In this document: positions 37,769-47,810 of the stretch, piece by piece | Layout of the letters: every line of letters begins with the position of its first letter | How positions within the stretch are numbered: the first letter of the stretch is position 1 | From: Verrucomicrobiota bacterium | GTDB lineage: Bacteria; Verrucomicrobiota; Verrucomicrobiia; Limisphaerales; CANJSG01 | Length of the DNA: 47,810 nucleotides | Direction of reading: 5' to 3' | Assembly: GCA_947476875.1 (NCBI GenBank) | Contig: CANJSG010000006.1 | Coordinates: forward strand, 1 to 47,810 | The notes under the pieces: model-generated | Database searches by the model: none | What the model was told of the DNA's origin: nothing | What the model saw: the letters and a program-made list of their open reading frames with translations, nothing else | Made by a program: the position numbers and the translations under genes

Positions 37769-39571
37769 ATGACCGCACGCAAGACATGGACGCTGTTCTT
37801 CGCGGCCGCAATGCTCGCGGCTTTCATCGTCTTCGTTGAGCGGCCCGTCCGCCTCGAGAAGCTGAAGGTGCCCGTCACGCAGCTGCTGCCCGGCTTCAAG
37901 GCCTCCGAGGTCGAGTCGGTCGAAGTGCTTTTTCCCGGACAGATCCCCATCCAGGCGGAGCGGACGGCCGGTGGTTGGAAACTCATTCGCCCGGTGCCCC
38001 ACGTGGCGGACAGCTTGCGCGTCGAAGCCTTGCTCTCCGCCCTGCAGCAGCTCCGGTTTGACTCGCACATCCGGCCCGAGGAACTGCTCGCGCGGCCGAA
38101 GGCGATGGAGGAATACGGGATACGCAATCCGCGTCTGACGCTGACGCTCCAGAGTTCCGGCAACCGCCAGGTGCAGCTCCTGTTCGGCACCAACACGATT
38201 GCCGGCGACCAGATCTATTTGGGCCAAACCGGCGGCAACGGCATCCACTTGGTCACCGCGGACCTGCTCCGCTTCATCCCTCCCACGGAAGTAATCTGGC
38301 GGGGCCGCGACATTCTTCCGGCCGAAGTCTTCTCGCAGAATTCCCTGCGTGTCCGGGCCGCGCAACGCGGCTTCGACCTGAACCGGCCGGGCACGAATTC
38401 GCTCTGGCGCATCGTGTGGCCGTTGGACTCACGGGCCGACAATCGCAGGGTGGATGCCGGTCTCGAACAGCTGCGCACCAATCTCGTGAGCGGGTTCGTG
38501 GCGGACGGCGTGAAGGATTTCGAACCGTTCGGGCTGCAGACTCCCTCCCTTGAAATCTTTTTTGGCCAGGGAACCAACTTCACCCGCGGACTGCAGATCG
38601 GTTCGGGCCCGACGAATCTTCCCCTGATGGCGTTCGCCCGTCGGCTCGGTGAGTCGTCCGTGTTCCTGGTGCCCAAGGCCGCGGTTGACCCGTGGCGTAT
38701 TTCCCAGGCGGAGCTCCGCAATCCCCGGCTCGTGGATCTGCCGGCGACCAACATCACAAAGATCACCGTTCAAGGCGACGAGGCGTTCACCGTCGAACGC
38801 AAGGGAACCAACGTCTGGGCGGTCACGGCCCCGAAGTATTTTGCCGCCGATACCCTGCTGCTCGACGTGCTGCTCTACGTCGTCACCGAGGCGCCGACCA
38901 TCGAGGAGAAGGCGCTGGTCACGGACTGGAAGCCCTACGGCCTCGACAAACCGCTCGCGGAATACCGCTTCGAAGCGCCGCACGGCGGAACGAACGAGGC
39001 GGTTGCCTTCCAGGTGGGCGCGGGCGAAGGCGGCCGGCTCTTCGTCCGTCGCACCGACGAGGTCTCGGTGAGCGAACTCTTGCCGGAGGTCTTCATCCGG
39101 CTTCCCCGCCAGTCGTGGCAGATCGGCGATCGGCGGATCTGGAACTTCGATTCGACCAACGTGACCTCCGTCACGATCCAGCAGCTCGGCCGGAAAAAGG
39201 CGCTCGTCCGCAACGCCGACGGTGAATGGATCTTCGCGCCGGGATCGCAGGGAGTCGTCAATCCATTCGGGGTCGAGGAGGCGTTGACGCGGCTTGGGTC
39301 GCTCCAGGCCATCTACTGGACCGCGCGCGGCGACGTGGCCGATTCCTACGGATTCAAGAAGGTGGATTTCAAGTTGACCCTGGGTCTTGTGAAGGACGGA
39401 AAACCGGAGACGCTGGAGATCGAGTTCGGCGGACAATCGCGCCAATTGCATCCGTATGCGGCGACGAAGATCGACGGGGAACGCACCGTCTTCGAGTTCC
39501 CGGCCGACGTCTACGTCAACGCGGTGCGGGAATACCTCACGATCTTCAAGGCTGGAACGGAGAGCCCGTGA
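37769..39571 (+). CDS. DUF4340-domain protein
   Basis: Position after GldG plus repeated modules such as ITKITVQGDEAFTVERKGTNVWAVTAPKYFAADTLLLDVLL. Confidence 0.72.
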   Translation: MTARKTWTLFFAAAMLAAFIVFVERPVRLEKLKVPVTQLLPGFKASEVESVEVLFPGQIPIQAERTAGGWKLIRPVPHVADSLRVEALLSALQQLRFDSHIRPEELLARPKAMEEYGIRNPRLTLTLQSSGNRQVQLLFGTNTIAGDQIYLGQTGGNGIHLVTADLLRFIPPTEVIWRGRDILPAEVFSQNSLRVRAAQRGFDLNRPGTNSLWRIVWPLDSRADNRRVDAGLEQLRTNLVSGFVADGVKDFEPFGLQTPSLEIFFGQGTNFTRGLQIGSGPTNLPLMAFARRLGESSVFLVPKAAVDPWRISQAELRNPRLVDLPATNITKITVQGDEAFTVERKGTNVWAVTAPKYFAADTLLLDVLLYVVTEAPTIEEKALVTDWKPYGLDKPLAEYRFEAPHGGTNEAVAFQVGAGEGGRLFVRRTDEVSVSELLPEVFIRLPRQSWQIGDRRIWNFDSTNVTSVTIQQLGRKKALVRNADGEWIFAPGSQGVVNPFGVEEALTRLGSLQAIYWTARGDVADSYGFKKVDFKLTLGLVKDGKPETLEIEFGGQSRQLHPYAATKIDGERTVFEFPADVYVNAVREYLTIFKAGTESP

Positions 39572-39572
39572 G

Positions 39573-42500
39573 ATGAAGCCCAAGCCCAGCGGACGTCCGT
39601 GGTTGCGGCGATGCCGGGTGGCTTTCCGTTGGTGCCGCATCGCCGTCTGGCTCGTGCTGCTCGCGCTCATCTGCGCGGTCCTCTACGTGACGGAGGTCGG
39701 CATCCCGGAGTTCGCCAAGGAACGGATCAAGTCCGGCCTGCGCACCCAAGGAGTGGACCTCGACTTCGAACGTGCGCGCTTCCGTTGGTTCCAGGGAATC
39801 CAGGTCGACCTCCTCACCATCGGCCGCCACGGCGTCCCCGGAACCATCACCGCGGCCGAAGCGACGGTGGACCTCGACCAGAAGTCCTTGGCCCGTCGCG
39901 AATGGCGGATCGAGTCGATCTCCGTCCGTGACGCGGCGTTGAGGCTGACGCCTTCGCTGACCAATCTCCATGCGGTCGATGTCAGCGGCGTGCAGGTGAA
40001 GCTCTCCTTTCCGGACACGAACACCGTCGTGCTCGACCGCTTCAAAGGCCGTCTACGCCAGGGCACGTTCTCCTTCTTTGTCGGCGTCACGAACACGTGG
40101 GCCATCACCAACCTGATGGCAAGCGCGGAGGATCCGCAGGTGAAGCCGGCGGGCCCGTTCTCGATGACCAACCAGGTCAACCGCCTTGCCGAATGGATCG
40201 ACCGGTTCGACCTCGATTCCTCATCCCACGTCCACATCAGCGTTACCGGCGATGCCGCCCAGCCGGAAGGCGTCTCGGGCCAGGTGAAGCTCACCGTGCC
40301 CTCGGTCAACACACCGTGGGGCCTCGCCACCAATCTCGTCGTCGTCTCCTCCATCCGTGATCTCTTCACCGACGTCGCCGAGTCCGGAGTCGACATCGCG
40401 GTCTCGGCCGACCGGGCCTGGACGCCCTGGGGCGAGGGTGACGGAGTTTCCGTGAAGGGCCACGTGCAACGGGCCGGGCAAGACATGCGCCTGTGGGAAG
40501 CCCGACTGGACGTCCGCGCGACCAACGCCAGTTCACGCTGGGCCACGGCGCGCCTGTTGAATGTCAGGACGGATGCGTTGCTGGACACGCGGAACGCCAT
40601 GCCGCCGAGGGCGAATGGCGACGTGGACGTCGTCGGGTTGGAGACGAAGTGGTTCACGCTCGGTTCCGGGAGCATTCATTTTGATCGGCTGCCCGAAACC
40701 AACGAATGGGCCGCCGTCACGAAGCATGGCGACCTCGGCCTTTGGACCAACGCCCTGCCCCATCGGCTGAACTTCTCCGCCGCACTGACCAATGTCGTCA
40801 CACCCCAGCTCAAGGTGCCGTCGCTCCGTGTCGCCGCCGGATGGAAGGCGCCGTTCCTGAGCATGCGCAGCTTCGATCTGGAGCTTGCTTCGGGCGCTTT
40901 GAGCGGCCGGGCCTCGGTCGATGTCGAGACCCGCGAGGCCGTCTGGATTGCCGACGCGGACTTCGATCTCCACGAGGCCCTTCCATTGTTGCCGCCCGAG
41001 AGCCAACGCTGGTTGTCGCAGTTCACCTGGGGCTCTCCGCCCGATGCGTCGGTCTCCGGCAGCGTGCGCCTTCCCGCATGGACGAACAGCGCGCCCGATT
41101 GGCGCCAAGAAGTGCAGCCGACTCTCCATCTCGCCGGACGGTTCGCGGTGACGAACGGAAGCTACCGCGGCCTGCCGGTCGATTCGGCGACGGGCACGTT
41201 CCACTACACGAACCTCCTCTGGCACCTGCCGAACGCCCACTTGCAGCGTCCCGAAGGCGCGGTGGATCTGGAGTTCACCAGCACGGACCAGGGACGGAAG
41301 CAGACCTTCAAGTTTGTCAGCACGATCGACCCGCAGATCCTGCGGCCGCTCTTCCCGACCAATGCGACGCGGGTGTTCGACCTGTTCGAGTTCCGCACCA
41401 TGCCGGTGATCTCGGCGGACCTGCACTACTTCAAGGACGAGCCCGAGAAGACCGTCGCGGCGGCGCATCTCGTCCTCAGCAACGCCTCCTTCCGCAGCCA
41501 GTGGGTCGACCGTGTCGAAGCCACGGTCGCGTTCACCAACGGGTTCATCCAAGCACGGGACCTCCGGGTCGACCGCGGGACAAACTGGGGGCGCGGCGAA
41601 TGGATCGGGCTGGATCTGAACACCTCCATCCTCAGCATCAGCAACGGCACCGCGCAGTTCGACCTGGAACCGTTCCTTCGCGCAATCGGGCCGAAGACGT
41701 GGGCGACGATGGAGCCATACCATTTTCTCGACGTGCCCAAGGCCAAGGTCTCCGGGTGGTTGAACGTCCGTGATACCGACGAGGTCGACCTCCGGTTCGT
41801 CGCGGACGCGGGACGCTTCGAATGGAACCGCTACGCCGTCGACCGGCTCGTCGGCGAGGCCCGCTGGGTCGGACGCGGGCTGATTCTCACGAACATGACC
41901 GGCCGCGGTTATGGCGATGGGACGATAAACGGATCCGCATCGTTCGAGTTTGGCGAACGTAGCCAGACCGACTTCCGCTTCGCCTTGGACTTCGCCGACA
42001 TCGACCTGCGGAACTTCATGCTCGGACTGAAGGTGACCAACAAGCTCGAGGGCCTCGTCACCGGCAATCTCACGGTCACCAACGGCTCCGAGTGGCGCGA
42101 GACCGGATGGAACGGCTACGGATGGGCGCGACTGACCAACGGCTTCATCTGGGAGTATCCGATCTTCGGGCTGGTCTCGCCGGTGCTGGACAGCATCTCG
42201 CCGGGGGCCGGGCAGGACCGGGCCCGCAGCGCCACGGCCACATTCATCCTCACCAACAGCGTCGCTTTCACCGACGACATGGAACTTCGCGCTGCCGCCA
42301 TGCGTCTAAACTACCGGGGCAGCGTCGACTTCCAACAGCGCGTCAACGCCCGGGTCGACGCCGTGCTCCTACGTGACACGCCTTTGCTGGGACCTCTCCT
42401 GAGCTTTGCGTTGTCCCCGTTCACGCGCCTCTTCGAGTATGAGATCAGCGGCACGTTGAAGGAGCCGGTGCAGAAGGCCGCCTACATCCCGGGCTTCCTC

Positions 42501-42593
42501 ATGAAGATCCTGACGCCTTTCGACACGCTGAAGAAGATGTTGCCGGACTCGGAGAAGAAGAAGCCATCCGATCCCCCGCCAGAGGGGAAATGA
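39573..42593 (+). CDS. Large AsmA/DUF3971-like membrane-anchored protein
   Basis: N-terminal TM then repetitive beta-rich sequence; C-terminal LLGPLLSFALSPFTRLFEYEISGTLKEP typical of AsmA-like proteins. Confidence 0.7.
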   Translation: MKPKPSGRPWLRRCRVAFRWCRIAVWLVLLALICAVLYVTEVGIPEFAKERIKSGLRTQGVDLDFERARFRWFQGIQVDLLTIGRHGVPGTITAAEATVDLDQKSLARREWRIESISVRDAALRLTPSLTNLHAVDVSGVQVKLSFPDTNTVVLDRFKGRLRQGTFSFFVGVTNTWAITNLMASAEDPQVKPAGPFSMTNQVNRLAEWIDRFDLDSSSHVHISVTGDAAQPEGVSGQVKLTVPSVNTPWGLATNLVVVSSIRDLFTDVAESGVDIAVSADRAWTPWGEGDGVSVKGHVQRAGQDMRLWEARLDVRATNASSRWATARLLNVRTDALLDTRNAMPPRANGDVDVVGLETKWFTLGSGSIHFDRLPETNEWAAVTKHGDLGLWTNALPHRLNFSAALTNVVTPQLKVPSLRVAAGWKAPFLSMRSFDLELASGALSGRASVDVETREAVWIADADFDLHEALPLLPPESQRWLSQFTWGSPPDASVSGSVRLPAWTNSAPDWRQEVQPTLHLAGRFAVTNGSYRGLPVDSATGTFHYTNLLWHLPNAHLQRPEGAVDLEFTSTDQGRKQTFKFVSTIDPQILRPLFPTNATRVFDLFEFRTMPVISADLHYFKDEPEKTVAAAHLVLSNASFRSQWVDRVEATVAFTNGFIQARDLRVDRGTNWGRGEWIGLDLNTSILSISNGTAQFDLEPFLRAIGPKTWATMEPYHFLDVPKAKVSGWLNVRDTDEVDLRFVADAGRFEWNRYAVDRLVGEARWVGRGLILTNMTGRGYGDGTINGSASFEFGERSQTDFRFALDFADIDLRNFMLGLKVTNKLEGLVTGNLTVTNGSEWRETGWNGYGWARLTNGFIWEYPIFGLVSPVLDSISPGAGQDRARSATATFILTNSVAFTDDMELRAAAMRLNYRGSVDFQQRVNARVDAVLLRDTPLLGPLLSFALSPFTRLFEYEISGTLKEPVQKAAYIPGFLMKILTPFDTLKKMLPDSEKKKPSDPPPEGK

Positions 42594-42630
42594 GCTTGGC
42601 CGATCAACCTCCTCTGCCTAGCGTCCGCCT

Positions 42631-43080
42631 ATGATCAAGCGGCTCGTCCTCGCCTTCCTCCTCCTGGCCATCGCCTCCGGCCACGCGGCGGATGTGAAGG
42701 TCCTGAAGGTCCTTCCGCTCCATCTCGATCTCGAAGGCCGGCACGCGCTTTCCCCCAGCCTCTTCGACCGGGATGCCTATCAGGCCCAGCTCAAGAAGAA
42801 CCCGGCCCAACGCTCCGCCTTGAAGTTCGAGATCCTGTGGAAGGCACCGAAGAAGACCGGAGAAGCCGAGATCCGGGTGGAACTGCGCGGCTCTTCCCCC
42901 ACCGGAACCGAGACTTTCACACTCAAGGAAACCGCTCAACCGACGGGCTTCTTCAGCAAGTGGACGTCGGTGAAGCTCGAAGGCGACACGTTCAAGAAGT
43001 TTGGCGAACTCCTCGCCTGGCGCGTCACCGTCTGGCAGGGCGGCCAGCAGGTCGCCGAACAGAAGTCGTTCCTCTGGTGA
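42631..43080 (+). CDS. Secreted hypothetical protein
   Basis: Signal peptide MIKRLVLAFLLLAIASGHA; no family recognised. Confidence 0.6.
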   Translation: MIKRLVLAFLLLAIASGHAADVKVLKVLPLHLDLEGRHALSPSLFDRDAYQAQLKKNPAQRSALKFEILWKAPKKTGEAEIRVELRGSSPTGTETFTLKETAQPTGFFSKWTSVKLEGDTFKKFGELLAWRVTVWQGGQQVAEQKSFLW

Positions 43081-43094
43081 TCCCGGCGGCTGCC

Positions 43095-44561
43095 CTACCA
43101 GACCGACTTCAAGCGCCGCAGCGTCCAGCCCGTCAGGCGCATGGGGGATTCGACGGCGGTGAGCCGCCATTCGGTGTCGCCTTCTTTAGGAATGAAGCAA
43201 AAGGACATGGCGACTTCACCGTTGTTGGCGAAGATCTCGATGGAGCTCCGATCCAGCACCACGTTCAGGCTGATCTTCCCGTCGATCGGAGCAAGAGGAG
43301 CCTTCCGTCCGAAGGCGTGCAGCGAACGATCCTTGGCCGACCACCGGATCTCCGCACCGCGGACGTCCAGGACCACGTCGCCACTTTCCCCGGGCGCAAA
43401 CCTCACCTCGCCCTGCACCAGATCCGTCTGCGGATTGAGGGGCACGCTTTCACCCGCTCGCAGCGGTGAGCCGCCGAGTTCGATGCGTTGGCCACTCCGC
43501 AGCTGGAGAAATTCCTTCACGGGCTGCCGGAAAAGGCGGATTCCGGTAGGTGTCGTGACGAGGCTGAGTTCCAGCGGCAGGCTCATCTGCTGGTTGAACG
43601 GCATGCCCGGATACTTTCCGTCCCGCATCCATCCGATCAAAACGCGGCGGCCGTCCGGCGCATCGCTGTAGGTCTGGGCCGCGTAGAAATTCGCACCATG
43701 GTCGCCGGTCTGCTTCGGGCCATCGGCCACAAAATGGGTGCCGTCGAATTTACCGAGCAGGTAGTTGCCATCCGCGCCGAAGAGGACCCAGCGCGTCTTG
43801 GCCCCGTTGCCGTCGACGGGAAGTTCAAACAGGTCGGGGCATTCGTAGATGTCCGGGACGCTGGAGAGATAGGTCCACGACTTGAGGTCCGGCGAATTGA
43901 AGAGCTGCGCATGGTGCCGGATGATCGGAAGCCCCTTGGAATCTTTCTCCTGCTCATCGGGCACGCCGACATACAGGACCATGACCCACTTCTTCGTCGG
44001 TTCGTGCCAGAAGACCTTCGGATCCCGGTCCCCGTCGCCGCGCTGCGACACGACGGGGCTTCCGGGCGATTTTGTCCACGACCGCCCCATATCGATGCTG
44101 AAGGCCATCCGTTGGTCGAAGGTCTTCCGGTCACGCACCGGAGTGACGCCGCCGGCCGAAGTGTAGAAGGCGACCAACGCCTTCGCAGGTCCGGTGGCGA
44201 AACCGGCCGTGTTGTTCCAGTCGACGACCGCCGAGCCGGACCAGATGTCGCCTTGTTCATCCTGCCGGATCGCGTCGGGGAGCTGTTTCCAATGGAAGAG
44301 ATTGGTGCTGACCGCGTGGCCCCACGTCATGTTGCCCCACTGGTTGCCCTTGGGGTTGTGCTGGAAGAACAGGTGCCATTCGCCGCCGTAGTGGACGAGG
44401 CCGTTCGGATCGTTCAACCAGTTGCTCCGCGAAGTGAAATGGAACTGGGGACGAAGCAGCTCACCGTAGGGTTCTACGGCGGAAACGATGCGGGCCGCAC
44501 CCAGGAACGCGGCCAGTAAGACAAGAAGTCGCACGCCGAAACGATGCGGGATTGGCCTCAA
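43095..44561 (-). CDS. GH32-family glycoside hydrolase (levanase/fructanase-like)
   Basis: WLNDPNGLVHYGGEWHLFFQHNP; FWHEPTKKWVMVLYV; YECPDLFELPV. Confidence 0.93.
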   Translation of the reverse strand: MRPIPHRFGVRLLVLLAAFLGAARIVSAVEPYGELLRPQFHFTSRSNWLNDPNGLVHYGGEWHLFFQHNPKGNQWGNMTWGHAVSTNLFHWKQLPDAIRQDEQGDIWSGSAVVDWNNTAGFATGPAKALVAFYTSAGGVTPVRDRKTFDQRMAFSIDMGRSWTKSPGSPVVSQRGDGDRDPKVFWHEPTKKWVMVLYVGVPDEQEKDSKGLPIIRHHAQLFNSPDLKSWTYLSSVPDIYECPDLFELPVDGNGAKTRWVLFGADGNYLLGKFDGTHFVADGPKQTGDHGANFYAAQTYSDAPDGRRVLIGWMRDGKYPGMPFNQQMSLPLELSLVTTPTGIRLFRQPVKEFLQLRSGQRIELGGSPLRAGESVPLNPQTDLVQGEVRFAPGESGDVVLDVRGAEIRWSAKDRSLHAFGRKAPLAPIDGKISLNVVLDRSSIEIFANNGEVAMSFCFIPKEGDTEWRLTAVESPMRLTGWTLRRLKSVW

Positions 44562-44606
44562 TCCATCAGCAACGTTTGTCCCATCGACGGGAAGACCGTG
44601 CGAAAA

Positions 44607-44945
44607 TCATCCCCCGCCGAGATGTTCGGCCACGCGGCCCTTCAGCAGGGAAACCAGTTCTTCGTCCATGAAGCCGTAGGAGTCTTCGATGTGAAGGCAG
44701 CGGATCGCTGAATCGGATACAACCTCCGGGAAACGATCGCGCAGGATTTCCGCGTGGCGTTTCTCCATGACAAACACCCAGTCGGCCCAGCGCAGATGGC
44801 CCTCGTTGACCCTGATCCGCGCCTGGGGAGAGGTGCCCGCGCTGCGGACGTCGAGGCCGGGCCGGTTCTTAAAAACCTCTTCGGCCGTCCGGCTGCGCCA
44901 CTGGTTGCGGCTGCAGATGAAGAGGAGGCGAAGCGGTTTGCTCAC
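44607..44945 (-). CDS. Low-molecular-weight protein-tyrosine-phosphatase-like protein
   Basis: FICSRNQWRSRTAE: CX5R P-loop. Confidence 0.75.
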   Translation of the reverse strand: MSKPLRLLFICSRNQWRSRTAEEVFKNRPGLDVRSAGTSPQARIRVNEGHLRWADWVFVMEKRHAEILRDRFPEVVSDSAIRCLHIEDSYGFMDEELVSLLKGRVAEHLGGG

Positions 44946-46537
44946 TGGCCGGAATTGGACCGCTCGGCCTCCAGCTTGCGCCGCGTGGATACGATCACGG
45001 CACGGATGAGTTCCTGGTTCTCCTCGGCCTTGGACTCAAGTTGCCGTTCCAGTTCGGCGATGCGCTGCTCATAGGCGCGGAGGCGGTCATGCAACGGTGC
45101 GTGCAAGCGCATGAGCCTCTCCTCGAACCGGGCCATCTCCAGCTCCGCCTGCCGCTGGTAGTCGATCATCGAGGAGCGCTGAGCAAGCAGGCGCTGGAAA
45201 ATCCCAAGGCTCAGCCAGCGCGCAAGGTGGGGCATCAGGCCGGGCGGCAAGGCCCGTTTCCCGGGAGAAATCATCGGCGAGCCGGGTCTGAGAACATTGC
45301 GCTGAAGACCCATCGAACGGGCCGGCCGCCGGCGCGCCCGCCGGATCAATCCGGCCGCTACGACGATGAATGCGCCCGCGCCGGCCGCGATCAGCCAGCG
45401 GATGGTGCGACGTTCCTGATCGGCCAGCGCCGTCGTGCGGGCCAGCTCCTCCTGAAGCCGAAAAGCATCCGCCTCGCTGCGCCGCCGGGCTTCGACGGAA
45501 TCCGCCAAACGCCGGTCGGCTTCAGCGCGGGCCGAGATTTCGTCCAACGCCCGCTTCAACCTTTCGTCGATGCGCTGGCCGGCCCGCACGATGATCTGGC
45601 CGGGTTCGAACTGTTCCGCGGTCCAAAGTTCAGCGGAGACCTTCTCGCGAGCCTGCCGGGTCAGACCGGCGTCGAACTGGCAATTGTCCCTTACAAACCC
45701 CGAGAGGAACCGGCCGATTGCCTCATCGCCTGCGACCGAACTCTTTTCCAAGTCCAGCCGGGCGCGCGAAAGTGTGACAACATTCGTCCAGACGAAGGGC
45801 CTCGCGTCTTCCAACGCGGCGGCGAGGTCGCGCGCCACATAGCGGGTGCTGGCCGGGATGAGACGGATTTCGGGACCGTTGGGCCGGGCCTGCTCCGGCA
45901 AACTGTCCGAGCGGATCACACGGGTCATGGACTCGCGGAGCTGGACGGCCAGGGCGTCTTCGTAACGTTTTCCGGAATCACCCAATGCCCAGACGCGGGC
46001 GAGATTGGTGGAGACCGGCAGTCCGCCGAAGCGGGCCGAAACCCGGGCGACGAGTTGGCCGAAGCGCGGGTTGTCCAACTGGGACGACAGCACGAATCGT
46101 TGGCCGTAGTCGCGTTCGACCGCGTCCAGGAAGGCAGCGCGCGCCGCCGCGAACGATTCACGGAATGCCTTGTCGGCTTCGCCCGCGGTGCCGGCGTAGA
46201 AGCGATAGAATGGCTGCACCCGCTGGAGTTCCTGCTGCAACCGGGCGCCGTTCCCACGCGGGTTCGCGATCGTGATCCGGAAAGGCGCGACGATGTTGGT
46301 TGCCGCGATGTCGCCGGCCTCGAACGGAGCGGCGGACACGCTGGCCGTGTGCAGACTGAAAAAGGACGCGGCCAACGCATGAACGACTGCGCCCCGACGT
46401 CCCAGCAGAAGCAGGCTGGTGAAGAGTGCTTTTACGGGGCGGAGGCTCCGTCGCCTAATCGTGGGAGACAAGGCGAAAGCCGCGCCGGAACTACGGGGCT
46501 GTCCTATTCGAATCACGGACGCTCCGGGGTGCGGCAC
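44942..46537 (-). CDS. Membrane protein with PgpH-ectodomain-like N-terminus and C-terminal coiled coil; start uncertain
   Basis: VAPFRITI..., FEPGQIIVRAGQRID, TM IAAGAGAFIVVAAGLI, then heptad-rich RAYEQRIAELERQLESKAEENQEL. Confidence 0.5.
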   Translation of the reverse strand: MPHPGASVIRIGQPRSSGAAFALSPTIRRRSLRPVKALFTSLLLLGRRGAVVHALAASFFSLHTASVSAAPFEAGDIAATNIVAPFRITIANPRGNGARLQQELQRVQPFYRFYAGTAGEADKAFRESFAAARAAFLDAVERDYGQRFVLSSQLDNPRFGQLVARVSARFGGLPVSTNLARVWALGDSGKRYEDALAVQLRESMTRVIRSDSLPEQARPNGPEIRLIPASTRYVARDLAAALEDARPFVWTNVVTLSRARLDLEKSSVAGDEAIGRFLSGFVRDNCQFDAGLTRQAREKVSAELWTAEQFEPGQIIVRAGQRIDERLKRALDEISARAEADRRLADSVEARRRSEADAFRLQEELARTTALADQERRTIRWLIAAGAGAFIVVAAGLIRRARRRPARSMGLQRNVLRPGSPMISPGKRALPPGLMPHLARWLSLGIFQRLLAQRSSMIDYQRQAELEMARFEERLMRLHAPLHDRLRAYEQRIAELERQLESKAEENQELIRAVIVSTRRKLEAERSNSGQ

Positions 46538-46800
46538 TCTTTCTGCAACGGGCTTCTCCAGTCCCAGATGGCAGCCGCGAGTATCGTCCCGAACTTAACC
46601 GGCCTGACCCACGACGGATGAGCAAAAGGTTCCAGGCCCTCGAGTCCAAGATTTCTTCCGGTTCCACAGCTCAAGGTCACCATGCCGAGCGCGGCCACGA
46701 ACGGCCCGCGTCGGGTTCAACCCCACGAACGGCGGAATCAACATTTTCCGCCTTGAGTCGCCAGGCTTCCAGATTTCGCAAACGTCTCCATAGTCCACCC

Positions 46801-47736
46801 ATGCACCCGCTTCTCACCCGCCTTGCCGCGTTTATCCTGACAACCGGTTCCCTCGTCGCCGCCGATCAAGCTCCGGCTCCCCCAGCGCCGCCCGCCAGGC
46901 AGGCCCAACCGCAATTCAACTACCCGACCCATCCCGATTCCCTGCCGCAGGCCGGCGTGCCCAAGGGCAAGCTCGAAGGGCCCTTCCTCTTCCGTAGCCA
47001 GGTTTTCACCAATACCGTCCGCAAGTATTGGGTCTTTGTTCCCGCGCAATACAACGCCGCCAAACCCGCCGCCGTGCTCGTCTTCCAGGACGGCCAACGC
47101 GCCACCCGCACCAACGGCGTGCTCCGTGTGCCGCAGGTCATGGAGAACCTCATCGCGAAGAAGGCAATGCCCGTGGCCATCGGCATCTTCATCACGCCCG
47201 GCTCCAAGGGTGAGGACTACGCCGAGGTCGGCGGCGGCAACCCGAACAACCGCAGCTTCGAATACGATTCGCTGGGCGACCGCTACGCCAAGTTCATCAT
47301 CGACGAGATGCTTCCCGAAGTCGGCAAGACCTACAACCTGACCAAGGACCCCGAACTGCGCGCCATCGGCGGCACAAGCAGCGGCGCCATTTGCGCCTTC
47401 AACGTCGCGTGGGAACGGCCCGACCAGTTCCGCAAGGTCATCAGCTGCATCGGCAGCTTCACCGACATCAAGGGCGGCCACGTCTTCCCGCAGCTTATCA
47501 AGGAAACGGCGAAGAAGCCCATCCGCGTGTTCATCGAGGACACCAACAAGGACAACCCGAGCCCGAACAACCCCAAGCGCGACTGGCACCTCCAGAACAT
47601 CGCGATGGTCGAGGCCTTGAAGGAGAAGGGCTACGATTTCACCCACGTCTTCGCCGACGGCAACCACTCCGACGCGCACGGCGGCTCCATCATGCCCGAC
47701 ATGATGCGCTGGATCTGGCGCGACGCGGCGAAGTGA
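46801..47736 (+). CDS. Secreted esterase (enterochelin-esterase/Fes-like alpha/beta hydrolase)
   Basis: Signal peptide; KYWVFVPAQYN, GGTSSGAICAFNVAWERPDQF, HSDAHGGSIMPDMMRW. Confidence 0.85.
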   Translation: MHPLLTRLAAFILTTGSLVAADQAPAPPAPPARQAQPQFNYPTHPDSLPQAGVPKGKLEGPFLFRSQVFTNTVRKYWVFVPAQYNAAKPAAVLVFQDGQRATRTNGVLRVPQVMENLIAKKAMPVAIGIFITPGSKGEDYAEVGGGNPNNRSFEYDSLGDRYAKFIIDEMLPEVGKTYNLTKDPELRAIGGTSSGAICAFNVAWERPDQFRKVISCIGSFTDIKGGHVFPQLIKETAKKPIRVFIEDTNKDNPSPNNPKRDWHLQNIAMVEALKEKGYDFTHVFADGNHSDAHGGSIMPDMMRWIWRDAAK

Positions 47737-47781
47737 CGCCGACGAAACCCCGTAGCCGCCCTGTGGATCAAAGCCAAGTGG

Positions 47782-47804
47782 GGCCAGCCGCGCTGCGGCT
47801 GGCC
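47782..47804. repeat. GC-rich perfect hairpin near the window end (GGCCAGCCGC-GCT-GCGGCTGGCC)
   Basis: 10-bp perfect stem; no U-tract visible before the window ends. Confidence 0.5.
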
Positions 47805-47810
47805 GTGGGG

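Noticed and set aside
38429-39670. 413-aa minus-strand ORF
   Set aside because: Antisense to the DUF4340 gene within a coherent operon.

Overview
This 47.8 kb, GC-rich window looks like a Verrucomicrobiota-type chromosome segment; that lineage is inferred from gene content only. Housekeeping genes include tig, argS, a ptsN-like gene, tRNA-Leu(CAG), nadD, rsfS, selO, an rluD-like gene, pyrB, mnmG and rsmD. Accessory genes include a sulfatase, a PQQ-type sugar dehydrogenase, a SASA-type esterase, a GH32 hydrolase and a Gld-like ABC operon. Four things stand out. (1) A large sugar-kinase/UDP-sugar-pyrophosphorylase gene (19130..23389) carries a complete REP-associated tyrosine transposase (RAYT) flanked by inverted REP hairpins, all read in frame. 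The same ORF holds a second, transposase-free block of four REP-like hairpins and a third repeat-like low-complexity insert. (2) Two perfect 16-bp parS palindromes (TGTTCCACGTGGAACA), exactly 111 bp apart, lie inside an in-frame insertion in mnmG, with no parAB genes in the window. (3) The left end carries two 'mini-RHS' cassettes. Each is a signal peptide joined directly to the RHS-core tip motif and then a toxin-like domain (a GxSxG hydrolase; a lysozyme-like domain), followed by lipoproteins or exported proteins that may be immunity factors. Remnants of one shared gene family lie between and after the cassettes. (4) A PUA/EVE-like + DUF3883-like (PD-(D/E)XK) protein lies 15 bp downstream of the RAYT-bearing gene. 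All functional calls come from reading the sequence and recognising motifs; no database search was run.
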